The notes under the pieces were generated by a model. It was not told where the DNA came from. It made no database searches and was given only the letters and a program-made list of their open reading frames with translations. Shown here in pieces: positions 7,903-15,090 of a stretch of 20,659 nucleotides of DNA; positions within the stretch are counted from its first letter, which is position 1, and the number at the start of each line of letters is the position of its first letter. The position numbers and the translations under genes were made by a program. The DNA comes from Prevotellaceae bacterium UBA7028 (lineage in GTDB: Bacteria; Bacteroidota; Bacteroidia; Bacteroidales; Bacteroidaceae), in assembly GCA_002494215.1 (NCBI GenBank), contig DLBF01000203.1, positions 1 to 20,659 on the forward strand. The letters are read 5' to 3'.

Positions 7903-8613
7903 TTATTGTTGCTCCGAAGGATTTTCTATCTCTTTTCTAAGTTCCTGCATCCCCTGACTCGCCCCCATCTGGATATGGTGGAAACGGCGGTTCGCATTCC
8001 ACTGAACAGGCTTAGGGTCAATCAGATAAATAGGGGATGTCGCAGGTACGTATTGTGTAAGTCCGGCTGCCGGATAAACATTCAGGCTGGTACCAATGAT
8101 AATAAAGATGTCGGCTTGCATGCATTCCACTGCAGCACGCTCTATCTCAGGAACAGCCTCGCCGAACCATACGATAAAGGGGCGCAGCTGACTGCCATCC
8201 TCGGCACAGTCGCCCATCTTAACTATAAGGTGGTCCTTGTCTAGGGTACGGATACAACGCGGGTCGTTAGGATTACGGCTACTGGTAACCTTCATTAGTT
8301 CGCCATGCAGATGAATCACGTTGGTGCTGCCGGCACGCTCATGCAGGTCGTCCACATTCTGCGTAACCACCGTCACATCATACTTTTTCTCCAGTTCGGC
8401 CACTAAACGGTGTCCCTGACAAGGTTCCTTCTGCAGAATCTGTACGCGCAGATTATTATAGAAATCCGTTACCAACTGCGGATTACGCATCCACCCCTCA
8501 GGGGTAGCCACATCTTCCACATTATACTGGTCCCATAATCCACCACTGTCGCGAAACGTGCTGACACCGCTCTCAGCACTCATACCAGCCCCTGTTAACA
8601 CAACAACTTTCAT
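7903..8613 (-). CDS. cobB: Sir2-family NAD-dependent protein deacylase (CobB-like)
   Basis: A 236-aa sirtuin: NAD-binding LTGAGMSAESGVSTFRD (6-22), TQNVDDLHERAGS (84-96), catalytic His103 in HLHGE, and FIVWFGE (146-152). Sirtuins remove acyl groups from lysine and consume NAD. It groups by motif with class III/CobB enzymes, but two class features differ. The Tyr-x-x-Arg acyl-selectivity motif reads Y52-N-N-L55-R56, so Arg is one position late. The segment that usually carries four zinc cysteines has only two (C120, C136). It is first in a minus-strand operon with the TGS/SAD kinase, 12 nt apart, and is transcribed divergently from the FKBP cluster. Confidence 0.93.
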   Translation of the reverse strand: MKVVVLTGAGMSAESGVSTFRDSGGLWDQYNVEDVATPEGWMRNPQLVTDFYNNLRVQILQKEPCQGHRLVAELEKKYDVTVVTQNVDDLHERAGSTNVIHLHGELMKVTSSRNPNDPRCIRTLDKDHLIVKMGDCAEDGSQLRPFIVWFGEAVPEIERAAVECMQADIFIIIGTSLNVYPAAGLTQYVPATSPIYLIDPKPVQWNANRRFHHIQMGASQGMQELRKEIENPSEQQ

Positions 8614-8645
8614 AAAACCTTGTCTCTTTGTATAATAATAATGTG

Positions 8646-8653
8646 CAAAAATA
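8646..8653 (-). promoter_or_regulatory. -7 box for the cobB operon
   Basis: The minus strand reads TATTTTTG (TAnnTTTG), 33 nt before the cobB ATG in an A/T-rich divergent intergenic region. No clear -33 TTTG is visible. Confidence 0.45.
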
Positions 8654-8697
8654 ATAAAAAAAATGTAACTATTGCCTTTCAGATAAATAAAATGTAT

Positions 8698-8705
8698 TAA
8701 TTTTG
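8698..8705 (+). promoter_or_regulatory. -7 box for the FKBP cluster
   Basis: TAATTTTG matches TAnnTTTG and lies 29 nt before the preferred ATG of the first FKBP gene, or 17 nt before the alternative ATG at 8722. The -33 element is weak. Confidence 0.5.
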
Positions 8706-8733
8706 CGCCGCATAATAGTAAATGATTCTAATA

Positions 8734-9318
8734 ATGAACAAAATTAGCTACGCTTTGGGCCTTGGCATTGGCCAACAGCTCAAGAGTATGAACATTGAGG
8801 ATTTCAGCATCGAAGATTTCGCAAAGAGCATCAGTGATGTGATGTCTGGCAAGGAGACGACCATCAGTAGTAGAGACGCCCAGGCCCTGCTGAACGAGTA
8901 TTTCCAGAAAAAAGAGAAAGAACAGGCACAGAACGCCATAGCCGAAGGTAAGGTTTACCTCGAGCAAAACGCAAAACGCGATGGTGTAACACAGACTAAG
9001 AGCGGTCTGCAGTACGAAGTACTGACAGAAGGTACCGGCAAGAGCCCCAAGGCTACAGATACCGTACGCTGCCATTACGAGGGTCGTCTGTTGGACGGTA
9101 CAGTCTTTGACAGCAGCTACAAGCGTGGTGAACCTGCCGATTTCGGACTGAATCAGGTAATCCCCGGTTGGACGGAAGGTGTTCAGCTGATGAAGGAAGG
9201 TGCCAAATTCCGTTTCCACATCCCCTACCTGTTGGCATACGGCGAACGTGGAGCTGGAGCACAGATTCCTCCCTACAGCACTCTTATCTTTGACGTAGAG
9301 CTGATTAAGGTACTTTAA
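8734..9318 (+). CDS. FKBP-type peptidyl-prolyl isomerase, no signal peptide
   Basis: A 194-aa protein with an N-terminal FKBP dimerisation helix region (about 1-85, ISYALGLGIGQQL) and a C-terminal FKBP domain (about 95-194). Active-site positions are kept: Tyr in HYEGRL, Phe-Asp in VFDSS, Val-Ile and Trp in QVIPGW, Tyr in LAYGERGAGAQIPPYSTLIFD. It speeds cis/trans prolyl isomerisation, assisting folding. With no signal peptide it is probably cytoplasmic, like FklB. MNKISYALG at 8734 is preferred because homologues start close to ISYALG; an in-frame ATG at 8722 would add MILI. First of three FKBP genes in a row. Confidence 0.93.
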   Translation: MNKISYALGLGIGQQLKSMNIEDFSIEDFAKSISDVMSGKETTISSRDAQALLNEYFQKKEKEQAQNAIAEGKVYLEQNAKRDGVTQTKSGLQYEVLTEGTGKSPKATDTVRCHYEGRLLDGTVFDSSYKRGEPADFGLNQVIPGWTEGVQLMKEGAKFRFHIPYLLAYGERGAGAQIPPYSTLIFDVELIKVL

Positions 9319-9320
9319 TC

Positions 9321-9355
9321 ATTGAACATTGAACATTAAAAATTGAACATTAAAA
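9321..9355 (+). repeat. Heptamer tandem repeat (ATTGAAC/ATTAAAA), five units
   Basis: Directly after the FKBP stop codon come ATTGAAC, ATTGAAC, ATTAAAA, ATTGAAC, ATTAAAA in exact 7-bp register. The ATTGAAC unit recurs at the DusB start (15088-15094). Confidence 0.85.
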
Positions 9356-9380
9356 ATAATTACATAAAAAACATAAAACG

Positions 9381-10250
9381 ATGAAAAAGATTTCTGTTAT
9401 TGCAGCCGTTGCTCTGGCTGCCATCATGGCCTCTTGTGGTAATGGAACTCCCAAGGCCGATTTGAAAACCGATGTAGATACATTGAGCTACGCTTTCGGT
9501 ATGTCTCAGACCCAGGGTCTGAAGGAGTATTTGGTACAGCGCGAGGGCGTTGACACCACATACATCAACGAGTTCGTCAAGGGTTTGAACGAAGGTGCAA
9601 ACGCTGGTGACGACAAGAAGAAGACTGCTTACTATGCAGGTCTGCGTATCGGCCAGATGATTAGCCAGCAGTGGGTTAAGGGTATCAACTACGAGGTATT
9701 TGGCGAGGACAGCACTCAGACTATCAGCCTGAAGAACCTCTTGGCTGGTTTCGTTGCTGGAACATTGGAGAAAGGTGGTCTGATGTCTGTTGACGAGGCT
9801 ACAGCTACTCGCGAGAATATGATGCAGACCATTAAGGCTAAGCAAATGGAGAAACTGTATGGCGAGAACAAGAAAGCATGTCAGGAATTCATGAAGAAAA
9901 TTGCCAAGAAGGCCGGTATCAAGAGCCTGGGTGACGGTATCTACTACGAGGTTCTCACCGAGGGTAATGGCGAGATTCCCGTTGACACCAGCCGTGTAAA
10001 GGTTAACTATGAAGGTAGGCTTATCAACGATTCTATCTTTGATAGCAGCTACCAGCGCGGCGAGCCTACAACCTTCCGTTGCAACCAGGTTATCAAGGGT
10101 TGGAAGACAGCTCTTACTCACATGCCTGTTGGTTCAACATGGAAGGTTTACATTCCCCAGGAGCAGGCTTATGCTGGCGCTGAGGCTGGTAAGATTAAGC
10201 CCTTCTCTTGCCTGATCTTCAAGATTGAACTTATTGACATTGAGAAGTAA
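9381..10250 (+). CDS. FKBP-type peptidyl-prolyl isomerase, lipoprotein
   Basis: A 289-aa protein with a lipoprotein signal peptide: MKKISVIAAV..., lipobox IMAS-Cys19. An N-terminal FKBP dimerisation region (about 30-180) starts DTLSYAFGMSQTQGLKEYL, and the FKBP fold covers about 190-288 (YEGRLINDSIFDSSY, QVIKGW). It probably works at the inner face of the outer membrane or in the periplasm, helping exported proteins fold. Some catalytic-site positions have drifted from its two neighbours: the usual AYG...IPPxSTL is AYAG...IKPFSCL. Isomerase activity may therefore be reduced, leaving a chaperone role. It sits between the other two FKBP genes, separated by simple repeats on both sides. Confidence 0.92.
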   Translation: MKKISVIAAVALAAIMASCGNGTPKADLKTDVDTLSYAFGMSQTQGLKEYLVQREGVDTTYINEFVKGLNEGANAGDDKKKTAYYAGLRIGQMISQQWVKGINYEVFGEDSTQTISLKNLLAGFVAGTLEKGGLMSVDEATATRENMMQTIKAKQMEKLYGENKKACQEFMKKIAKKAGIKSLGDGIYYEVLTEGNGEIPVDTSRVKVNYEGRLINDSIFDSSYQRGEPTTFRCNQVIKGWKTALTHMPVGSTWKVYIPQEQAYAGAEAGKIKPFSCLIFKIELIDIEK

Positions 10251-10320
10251 GTTGGTGAGTTAATGAGTTGATGAGTTGACGAGTTAATGAGTTGACGAGT
10301 TAATGAGTTGACGAGTTAAT
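10251..10320 (+). repeat. Octamer tandem repeat (GTTAATGA/GTTGACGA), eight full units plus a partial
   Basis: Starting at the base after the FKBP lipoprotein stop codon, eight 8-bp units run in register (GTTGGTGA, GTTAATGA, GTTGATGA, GTTGACGA, GTTAATGA, GTTGACGA, GTTAATGA, GTTGACGA) and then a partial unit. The later part alternates two unit types, giving a 16-bp higher-order period. It fills most of the gap before the next FKBP gene. Confidence 0.9.
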
Positions 10321-10340
10321 AGAAGAAGAAAAGAAAAACG

Positions 10341-11231
10341 ATGAAGAAGATATTTCTTTTTTCTCTTTGCGCCCTTCTGGCTTTAGGCGCATCAGCTGCA
10401 AGCAAGAAGAAGTCAAACAAGAAGGCTAAAGCACCCGTCGAGGTGGTTGACACTGTATGTGTTGACACATTCAGCTATCTCCTCGGCAAAGCCAACACTC
10501 AGGGCCTGACAGATTATCTGGCACATCGCATGGGTATTGACGCAGCCTACATTTCTGATTTCGTAAAGGGCTTCCAGCAGACTGAACTTACAGAGGGCGA
10601 CAAGAAAGAGAAAGCCCGTCTGGCTGGTATTGAGATCCGCTCTCAGGTTGAGAACCAGGTAATTGCTCAGGCAAACAAGCAGATTAACGATAGCGTGGAC
10701 GTTCTGAACAAAGCCCTTTTCATTCAGGGCTTTCAGGATGGTATCACAAAGTCTAACATGACTATCAGCATGGATAGCGTGCAGAACGTCGTTAAAAAGC
10801 AGATGGATTACTACCACAATGCAAAGATGGAGAAGAAGTACGGACCCAACCGTATTGCAGGCGAGGAATTCCTGAAGAAGAACGCCAAGGCTGACAGCGT
10901 ACAGACAACCGCCAGCGGTCTGCAGTACAAGATTATCACCAAGGGTACCGGCGAGATTCCCCAGGCAACCGACAAGGTGAAGGTGAACTACGAAGGACGC
11001 CTCGTTGACGGCACTGTCTTTGACAGCAGCTACAAGCGTGGCCAGCCCATCGACTTCTACGCAAACCAGGTCATCAAGGGATGGACAGAAGCACTTACCA
11101 TGATGCCTGTTGGCAGCAAGTGGATGCTTTACATTCCACAGCAGTTGGCATACGGAAGCAGAGAGCAAGGAAAGATTCCTCCTTTCTCTACACTGATATT
11201 CACCGTCGAGTTGCTGGAGATTGTGAAATAA
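10341..11231 (+). CDS. FKBP-type peptidyl-prolyl isomerase, periplasmic
   Basis: A 296-aa protein with a signal peptidase I leader (MKKIFLFSLCALLALGASA, cut about residue 19), a Lys-rich linker (about 22-31), an FKBP dimerisation region (about 40-190, DTFSYLLGKANTQGLTDYL) and a C-terminal FKBP domain (about 195-295) with YEGRLVDGTVFDSSYKRG, QVIKGW and AYGSREQGKIPPFSTLIF. Active-site residues are intact. The closest visible relative is the preceding lipoprotein, so duplication followed by change of export signal is likely. It acts on periplasmic or outer-membrane clients. It ends 17 nt before a strong terminator, so it is the last gene of the FKBP cluster. Confidence 0.93.
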   Translation: MKKIFLFSLCALLALGASAASKKKSNKKAKAPVEVVDTVCVDTFSYLLGKANTQGLTDYLAHRMGIDAAYISDFVKGFQQTELTEGDKKEKARLAGIEIRSQVENQVIAQANKQINDSVDVLNKALFIQGFQDGITKSNMTISMDSVQNVVKKQMDYYHNAKMEKKYGPNRIAGEEFLKKNAKADSVQTTASGLQYKIITKGTGEIPQATDKVKVNYEGRLVDGTVFDSSYKRGQPIDFYANQVIKGWTEALTMMPVGSKWMLYIPQQLAYGSREQGKIPPFSTLIFTVELLEIVK

Positions 11232-11248
11232 AACATCTTAAAATAAGC

Positions 11249-11286
11249 AAAAAGACACCAAATTTGCCGTTTGGTGTCTTTTTTTT
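11249..11286 (+). terminator. Intrinsic terminator after the FKBP cluster
   Basis: AAAAAGACACCAAA (11249-11262) pairs with TTTGGTGTCTTTTT (11270-11283) around TTTGCCG, followed by further T residues. Confidence 0.92.
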
Positions 11287-11319
11287 GCCCTTATTCTTTC
11301 TGAAATTACATAATTATCG

Positions 11320-11327
11320 TAATTTTG
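11320..11327 (+). promoter_or_regulatory. -7 box for the Lrp-family gene and following operon
   Basis: TAATTTTG matches TAnnTTTG, 30 nt before the regulator ATG and just after a terminator, so it is the natural start of the plus-strand operon. Only a poor -33 match is visible. Confidence 0.55.
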
Positions 11328-11357
11328 CTATCAAATTATTACAAAAATTACTGTATT

Positions 11358-11855
11358 ATGGAAAAGATTGACAACCTGGACAAGAAAATCCTCGAGATTA
11401 TCTCTAACAATGCAAGAATTCCTTTTAAGGATGTTGCTGCCGAATGTGGTGTCAGCAGAGCTGCTATCCACCAACGTGTACAGCGCCTCATAGACATGGG
11501 CGTAATTGTTGGTTCTGGATACCATGTTAATCCTGCTAGCCTGGGCTACAACACCTGCACCTATGTTGGTATCACACTCGAGAAGGGTTCTATGTACAAA
11601 GGTGTTGTTCAGGAGTTCCTGAAGATTCCCGAAATTGTAGAGTGCCACTTTACTACAGGCCCCTACACCATGCTTATCAAACTGTATGCACGTGACAATG
11701 CCCATCTGATGGAGTTGCTGAACAACCGCCTTCAGGAAATTGCCGGCGTTGTTTCAACGGAGACCCTGATCTCTCTGAAGCAGAGCATCAAGAAAGAAGT
11801 CCCCATAGGTCTGCAGCGCGAGGAGACCAAACCCATTTCACTCGACGAGGAATAA
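11358..11855 (+). CDS. Lrp/AsnC-family transcriptional regulator
   Basis: A 165-aa protein: an N-terminal winged helix-turn-helix (about 4-60, DNLDKKILEIISNNARIPF, then VSRAAIHQRVQRL as recognition helix) and a C-terminal RAM/AsnC ligand-binding domain (about 68-145, YVGITLEKG... and ECHFTTGPYTMLIKLYA). Family members form dimers to octamers and sense amino acids. MEKIDNLDKK is chosen as the start because the in-frame upstream Met at 11325 lies within the -7 box. Only 9 nt separate it from the C26-M19 fusion gene, so it probably controls peptide or amino-acid use by its own operon. Confidence 0.93.
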   Translation: MEKIDNLDKKILEIISNNARIPFKDVAAECGVSRAAIHQRVQRLIDMGVIVGSGYHVNPASLGYNTCTYVGITLEKGSMYKGVVQEFLKIPEIVECHFTTGPYTMLIKLYARDNAHLMELLNNRLQEIAGVVSTETLISLKQSIKKEVPIGLQREETKPISLDEE

Positions 11856-11864
11856 TCACTCTAT

Positions 11865-13580
11865 ATGCAAGCAGCACGCCCTATAATAGGCATTACCGGC
11901 AACTACGGAACCAAAGGATGTGAGTTGGCGCAGGGGTACTACGAGTCTGTCCTGCAGGCTGGCGGCATTCCCCTTGTACTCCCTCCCTATACCGATGCAG
12001 AAGCCCTCTGTCAGACACTTGACAGGGTAGATGGCATTCTGCTCTCAGGAGGCGGCGACATCAACCCACTCTTGTTGGGCGAAGAGCCCATACCCGGATT
12101 GCACGGTATCTGTCCCCAACGTGATGAAATGGAACTCCAGCTGGTACGCGAAGCCTATAATCGCCAGATTCCCATGCTGGGCATTTGCCGAGGCATTCAA
12201 ACACTAGTGGCAGCTCTTGGCGGAACTATTTACCAGGACCTCAATACCCAGTATTCCGAGGCACCGTTGGTGAAACACGACCAGGATTTGGACCGTGCCT
12301 ATGCTTCCCATACAGTAAAAGTTGAAGCAGGAAGCACCCTGGCCAGCCTTTTCCCGGAAGCTGTAGAAAAAGGACTACCCGTGAACTCTTTCCACCATCA
12401 GGCTGTGCGTACACCCGGCCCTCTGTTGCGTGTTTCAGCAAAAGCCACCGATGGCGTAATAGAAGCTGTTGAAAGCAACGAGTTCAAGAGTATTATTGGC
12501 ATCCAGTGGCATCCCGAATGCTTCATCACCAGAGGCGAGCGCTATATGATGCCTCTCTTCAACTGGCTGATTACAGAAGCCTCATCCTTTGCAGAAGCCA
12601 AGCGTATCCATAGTCGTATCATCACCTTGGATAGCCATTGTGACACACCCATGTTCTTCTCGGAGGGTTTTACTGCCGATATGTTTGCTAAGCGAACCGA
12701 CAAGGTGTTGGTGGACCTGCCCAAAATGAGAGAAGGGTTCCTGGATGCTTCCATCATGGTGGCCTACCTGAAGCAAGGCGAGCGCGATGCCGAGTCTCTC
12801 TTAGCAGCAACAGCAAAGGCCGACCGCATCCTTACACAGATAGAGGAAATGGTGGCTGCCAACTGCACTGCCGTAGATATCGCTTACACTCCGGCCGACA
12901 TTGCCCGCCTCAAACGAGCTGGCAAAAAGGCTATTATGTTAGGAATAGAAAATGGCTATGCCATAGGAAAGGATATTAGCCAGCTAGAGCACTTTGCCAA
13001 ACGCGGCATTGTCTATATGACCCTCTGCCACAACGGTGACAACGATATCTGCGACTCTGCAAGGGGAAATGCCGAGCACGGAGGCCTGAGCCAGTTTGGT
13101 GAAAAGGTAGTTCAGGAAATGAACCGCCTAGGTATCATGGTGGATATGAGTCATGCTGCCGAATCCAGTTTTTATGATGCCCTTGAGGTTAGCCAGAAGC
13201 CTATTGTCTGCAGTCATAGCAGTGCCCGTGCTCTTTGCAATCATCCCCGCAACCTTACGGACGAACAGATGAAGGCATTGGCACAGAAGGGTGGCGTAGC
13301 ACAAGTTACCATGTACAACGGATTCCTGCGCACCGATGGGCAAGCTACCATTCTGGATGCCGTAGAACATCTGAACCACATGGTCAACATCATGGGAATC
13401 GAACACGTAGGAATAGGAACAGACTTCGATGGCGATGGCGGCGTACCCGGCATGGCCAACGCATCCGAGGTTATCAACTTCACCCGTCGTTTGTTGCGGG
13501 AACGTTATTCCGAGGAACAGATTCAGATGATTTGGGGAGGCAACTTCCTGCGTGTAATGGAACAAATCAAGAACAATTAA
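11865..13580 (+). CDS. Fusion: class I glutamine amidotransferase-like gamma-glutamyl hydrolase (C26) + membrane dipeptidase (M19)
   Basis: A 571-aa two-enzyme protein with no signal peptide. Residues 5-238 are a peptidase C26/PuuD-type domain with nucleophile Cys108 in LGICRGIQ and His216/Glu218 in QWHPE. Residues 245-571 are a renal-dipeptidase-like M19 metalloenzyme with His258-x-Asp260 in LDSHCDTP, Glu in GIENGYAIG, His in MSH and CSHS, and GTDFDGDGG near the end. C26 enzymes hydrolyse gamma-glutamyl amides; M19 enzymes cleave dipeptides such as Cys-Gly, or D-amino-acid-containing ones. Joined, they could take gamma-Glu-X-Y (for example glutathione) to Glu plus free amino acids; this is inference. 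The reading frame is continuous through the linker (about 239-248), so it is a real fusion. The M28 gene follows 15 nt later. Confidence 0.9.
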   Translation: MQAARPIIGITGNYGTKGCELAQGYYESVLQAGGIPLVLPPYTDAEALCQTLDRVDGILLSGGGDINPLLLGEEPIPGLHGICPQRDEMELQLVREAYNRQIPMLGICRGIQTLVAALGGTIYQDLNTQYSEAPLVKHDQDLDRAYASHTVKVEAGSTLASLFPEAVEKGLPVNSFHHQAVRTPGPLLRVSAKATDGVIEAVESNEFKSIIGIQWHPECFITRGERYMMPLFNWLITEASSFAEAKRIHSRIITLDSHCDTPMFFSEGFTADMFAKRTDKVLVDLPKMREGFLDASIMVAYLKQGERDAESLLAATAKADRILTQIEEMVAANCTAVDIAYTPADIARLKRAGKKAIMLGIENGYAIGKDISQLEHFAKRGIVYMTLCHNGDNDICDSARGNAEHGGLSQFGEKVVQEMNRLGIMVDMSHAAESSFYDALEVSQKPIVCSHSSARALCNHPRNLTDEQMKALAQKGGVAQVTMYNGFLRTDGQATILDAVEHLNHMVNIMGIEHVGIGTDFDGDGGVPGMANASEVINFTRRLLRERYSEEQIQMIWGGNFLRVMEQIKNN

Positions 13581-13595
13581 GCTTATTCATAAATA

Positions 13596-14588
13596 ATGAA
13601 ATACATTTTATTTGCCGTATTGGCCAGTTTGCTTACTGCTTGTGGCGGCAGGAGTGGAAGAAATATCGGTGGGCCCGACACTATCACACTGGCCCCCTGC
13701 CCTACTTTTAATGCAGACACCTGTATGAAATATATTCAGGAGCAATGCAACTTTGGCCCTCGTGTAACGGGGTCGAAGGAGGCCGAGTTATGTCGTCAGT
13801 ATCTTGTGGAGCAGTTCCGCCGCCTTGGTGCTGTTGTTGAGGAACAACAGGCCGACGTTACGCTGTGGGATGGGAAAGTGCTTCCTGCCTGCAACATAAT
13901 CGCCTCACTAAACCCTAACAATACAGATCGCGTCATTGTCTGCGCACATTGGGACAGTCGTCCTTGGGCCGATAACGACGAAGACGAGAAGAATCATCAC
14001 ACTCCCGTCTTGGCAGCCAACGATGGTGCCAGCGGTGTGGCCATGATGATGGAGATTTGCCGTCTGTTGCAACAGAATCCCATTAAGGTAGGCATCGACT
14101 TTATATGCTTCGATGCCGAGGACATGGGAACACCTCAATGGGCCGAGTCAGAAGAATCCACCTCGGAAACGTGGTGCCTGGGCTCTAAGTTCTGGGCAGA
14201 GCGTGCCCGCGAAAATGGCTACCATGCCCGCTATGGTGTCCTGCTTGATATGGTTGGTGGCAGAGGAAGCGTATTCCCTTCAGAGAAAGTAAGTCTGGAT
14301 TATGCACAACCCATAGCCAGTTTGTTCGTACGTTTGGGAAATCAATTGGGTTACGGACATTATTTCCCTCTGGACAAGGAAGGTGGTTTCTTGATGGACG
14401 ACCATGTGAACATAAATCACATTGCCCGCATTCCCTGTATTGACATTGTGCCTAACTTCACAGACGGACCCAGCAGCTTCGGCCCCACCTGGCATACAGT
14501 CAATGATACGCCCGAGAATATCGACACCAACGTTCTGGAGGCTGTAGGACAGACACTAACACAACTTATTTACAACGAGGAACTATGA
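13596..14588 (+). CDS. M28-family glutaminyl-peptide cyclotransferase, lipoprotein
   Basis: A 330-aa protein with lipoprotein signal peptide MKYILFAVLASLLTA-Cys16. The zinc-peptidase fold resembles animal-type (type II) glutaminyl cyclases known from Porphyromonas and Prevotella. Visible are AHWDSRPWAD (117-126), zinc-site candidates Asp143 (ANDGASG), Glu175 (DAEDMG) and His300 (TWHTVND), plus Asp269/His270 in MDDHVN. It converts N-terminal Gln of exported proteins to pyroglutamate. That suits this genome, where several signal peptides here are cut just before Gln. A plain M28 aminopeptidase is the alternative; the single-zinc layout and WHT...ENID tail favour the cyclase. Its stop overlaps the sufE start (ATGA). 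Confidence 0.88.
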   Translation: MKYILFAVLASLLTACGGRSGRNIGGPDTITLAPCPTFNADTCMKYIQEQCNFGPRVTGSKEAELCRQYLVEQFRRLGAVVEEQQADVTLWDGKVLPACNIIASLNPNNTDRVIVCAHWDSRPWADNDEDEKNHHTPVLAANDGASGVAMMMEICRLLQQNPIKVGIDFICFDAEDMGTPQWAESEESTSETWCLGSKFWAERARENGYHARYGVLLDMVGGRGSVFPSEKVSLDYAQPIASLFVRLGNQLGYGHYFPLDKEGGFLMDDHVNINHIARIPCIDIVPNFTDGPSSFGPTWHTVNDTPENIDTNVLEAVGQTLTQLIYNEEL

Positions 14589-15010
14589 CAATAAACGAGA
14601 TACAAGACGAGATAATTGAGGAGTTCTCAGACTTCGACGATTGGATGGACCGTTACCAGATGCTCATAGACCTGGGTAGCGAACAACCTCCTCTTGACAA
14701 CAAATACAAGACAGAACAGAACCTGATAGACGGCTGTCAGAGCCGCGTATGGCTGCAAGCCGACATGCAGGATGGCCTTCTGCACTTTCAGGCAGAGAGC
14801 GATGCACTTATAGTAAAAGGTATTGTGGCATTGCTTATCCGTGTCCTTTCTGACCATACTCCACAGGAGATTCTGGATGCCGACCTCTATTTCATCGAGA
14901 AGATTGGCTTACGTGAGCACTTGTCTCCCACACGTAGTAACGGACTCTTGGCTATGCTTAAGCAAATGAAGCTTTATGCACTGGCGTTTAAGTCAATTCA
15001 TAATTCATAA
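14585..15010 (+). CDS. sufE: SufE-family sulfur acceptor protein
   Basis: A 141-aa cytoplasmic SufE-like protein. Cys51 in DGCQSRVW is the persulfide-accepting residue that takes sulfur from the SufS cysteine desulfurase for iron-sulfur cluster assembly. The fold hallmarks RYQMLIDLG (23-31), VKGIVALLI and a C-terminal SPTRSNGL are present. It overlaps the cyclase gene by 4 nt (ATGA), indicating translational coupling. No suf genes are alongside. Its last codons (Ile-His-Asn-Ser-stop) are written by AATTCAT heptamer repeats, so the C-terminal tail is a product of the repeat tract. Confidence 0.93.
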   Translation: MTINEIQDEIIEEFSDFDDWMDRYQMLIDLGSEQPPLDNKYKTEQNLIDGCQSRVWLQADMQDGLLHFQAESDALIVKGIVALLIRVLSDHTPQEILDADLYFIEKIGLREHLSPTRSNGLLAMLKQMKLYALAFKSIHNS

Positions 15011-15090
15011 TTCTCAATTCATAATTGGGGGATTAGGGATTAGAGATTAGGGATCAACTCACAAACTTATCAACTCACAAACTCACAATT
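14995..15090 (+). repeat. Compound simple-repeat tract spanning the sufE end and dusB start
   Basis: In order: AATTCAT, AATTCAT, AATTCTC, AATTCAT, AATTGGG (14995-15029, 7-bp register), then GGGATTA, GGGATTA, GAGATTA, GGGATCA (15029-15056, 7-bp register), then CAACTCACAAACT-type units to 15087. The tract includes the SufE stop (15008-15010) and runs into the TTG start of dusB. Confidence 0.85.

Noticed and set aside
10251..10320. CRISPR-like array
   Set aside because: Units are 8 bp in direct tandem with no spacers and no cas genes nearby; it is a simple repeat.
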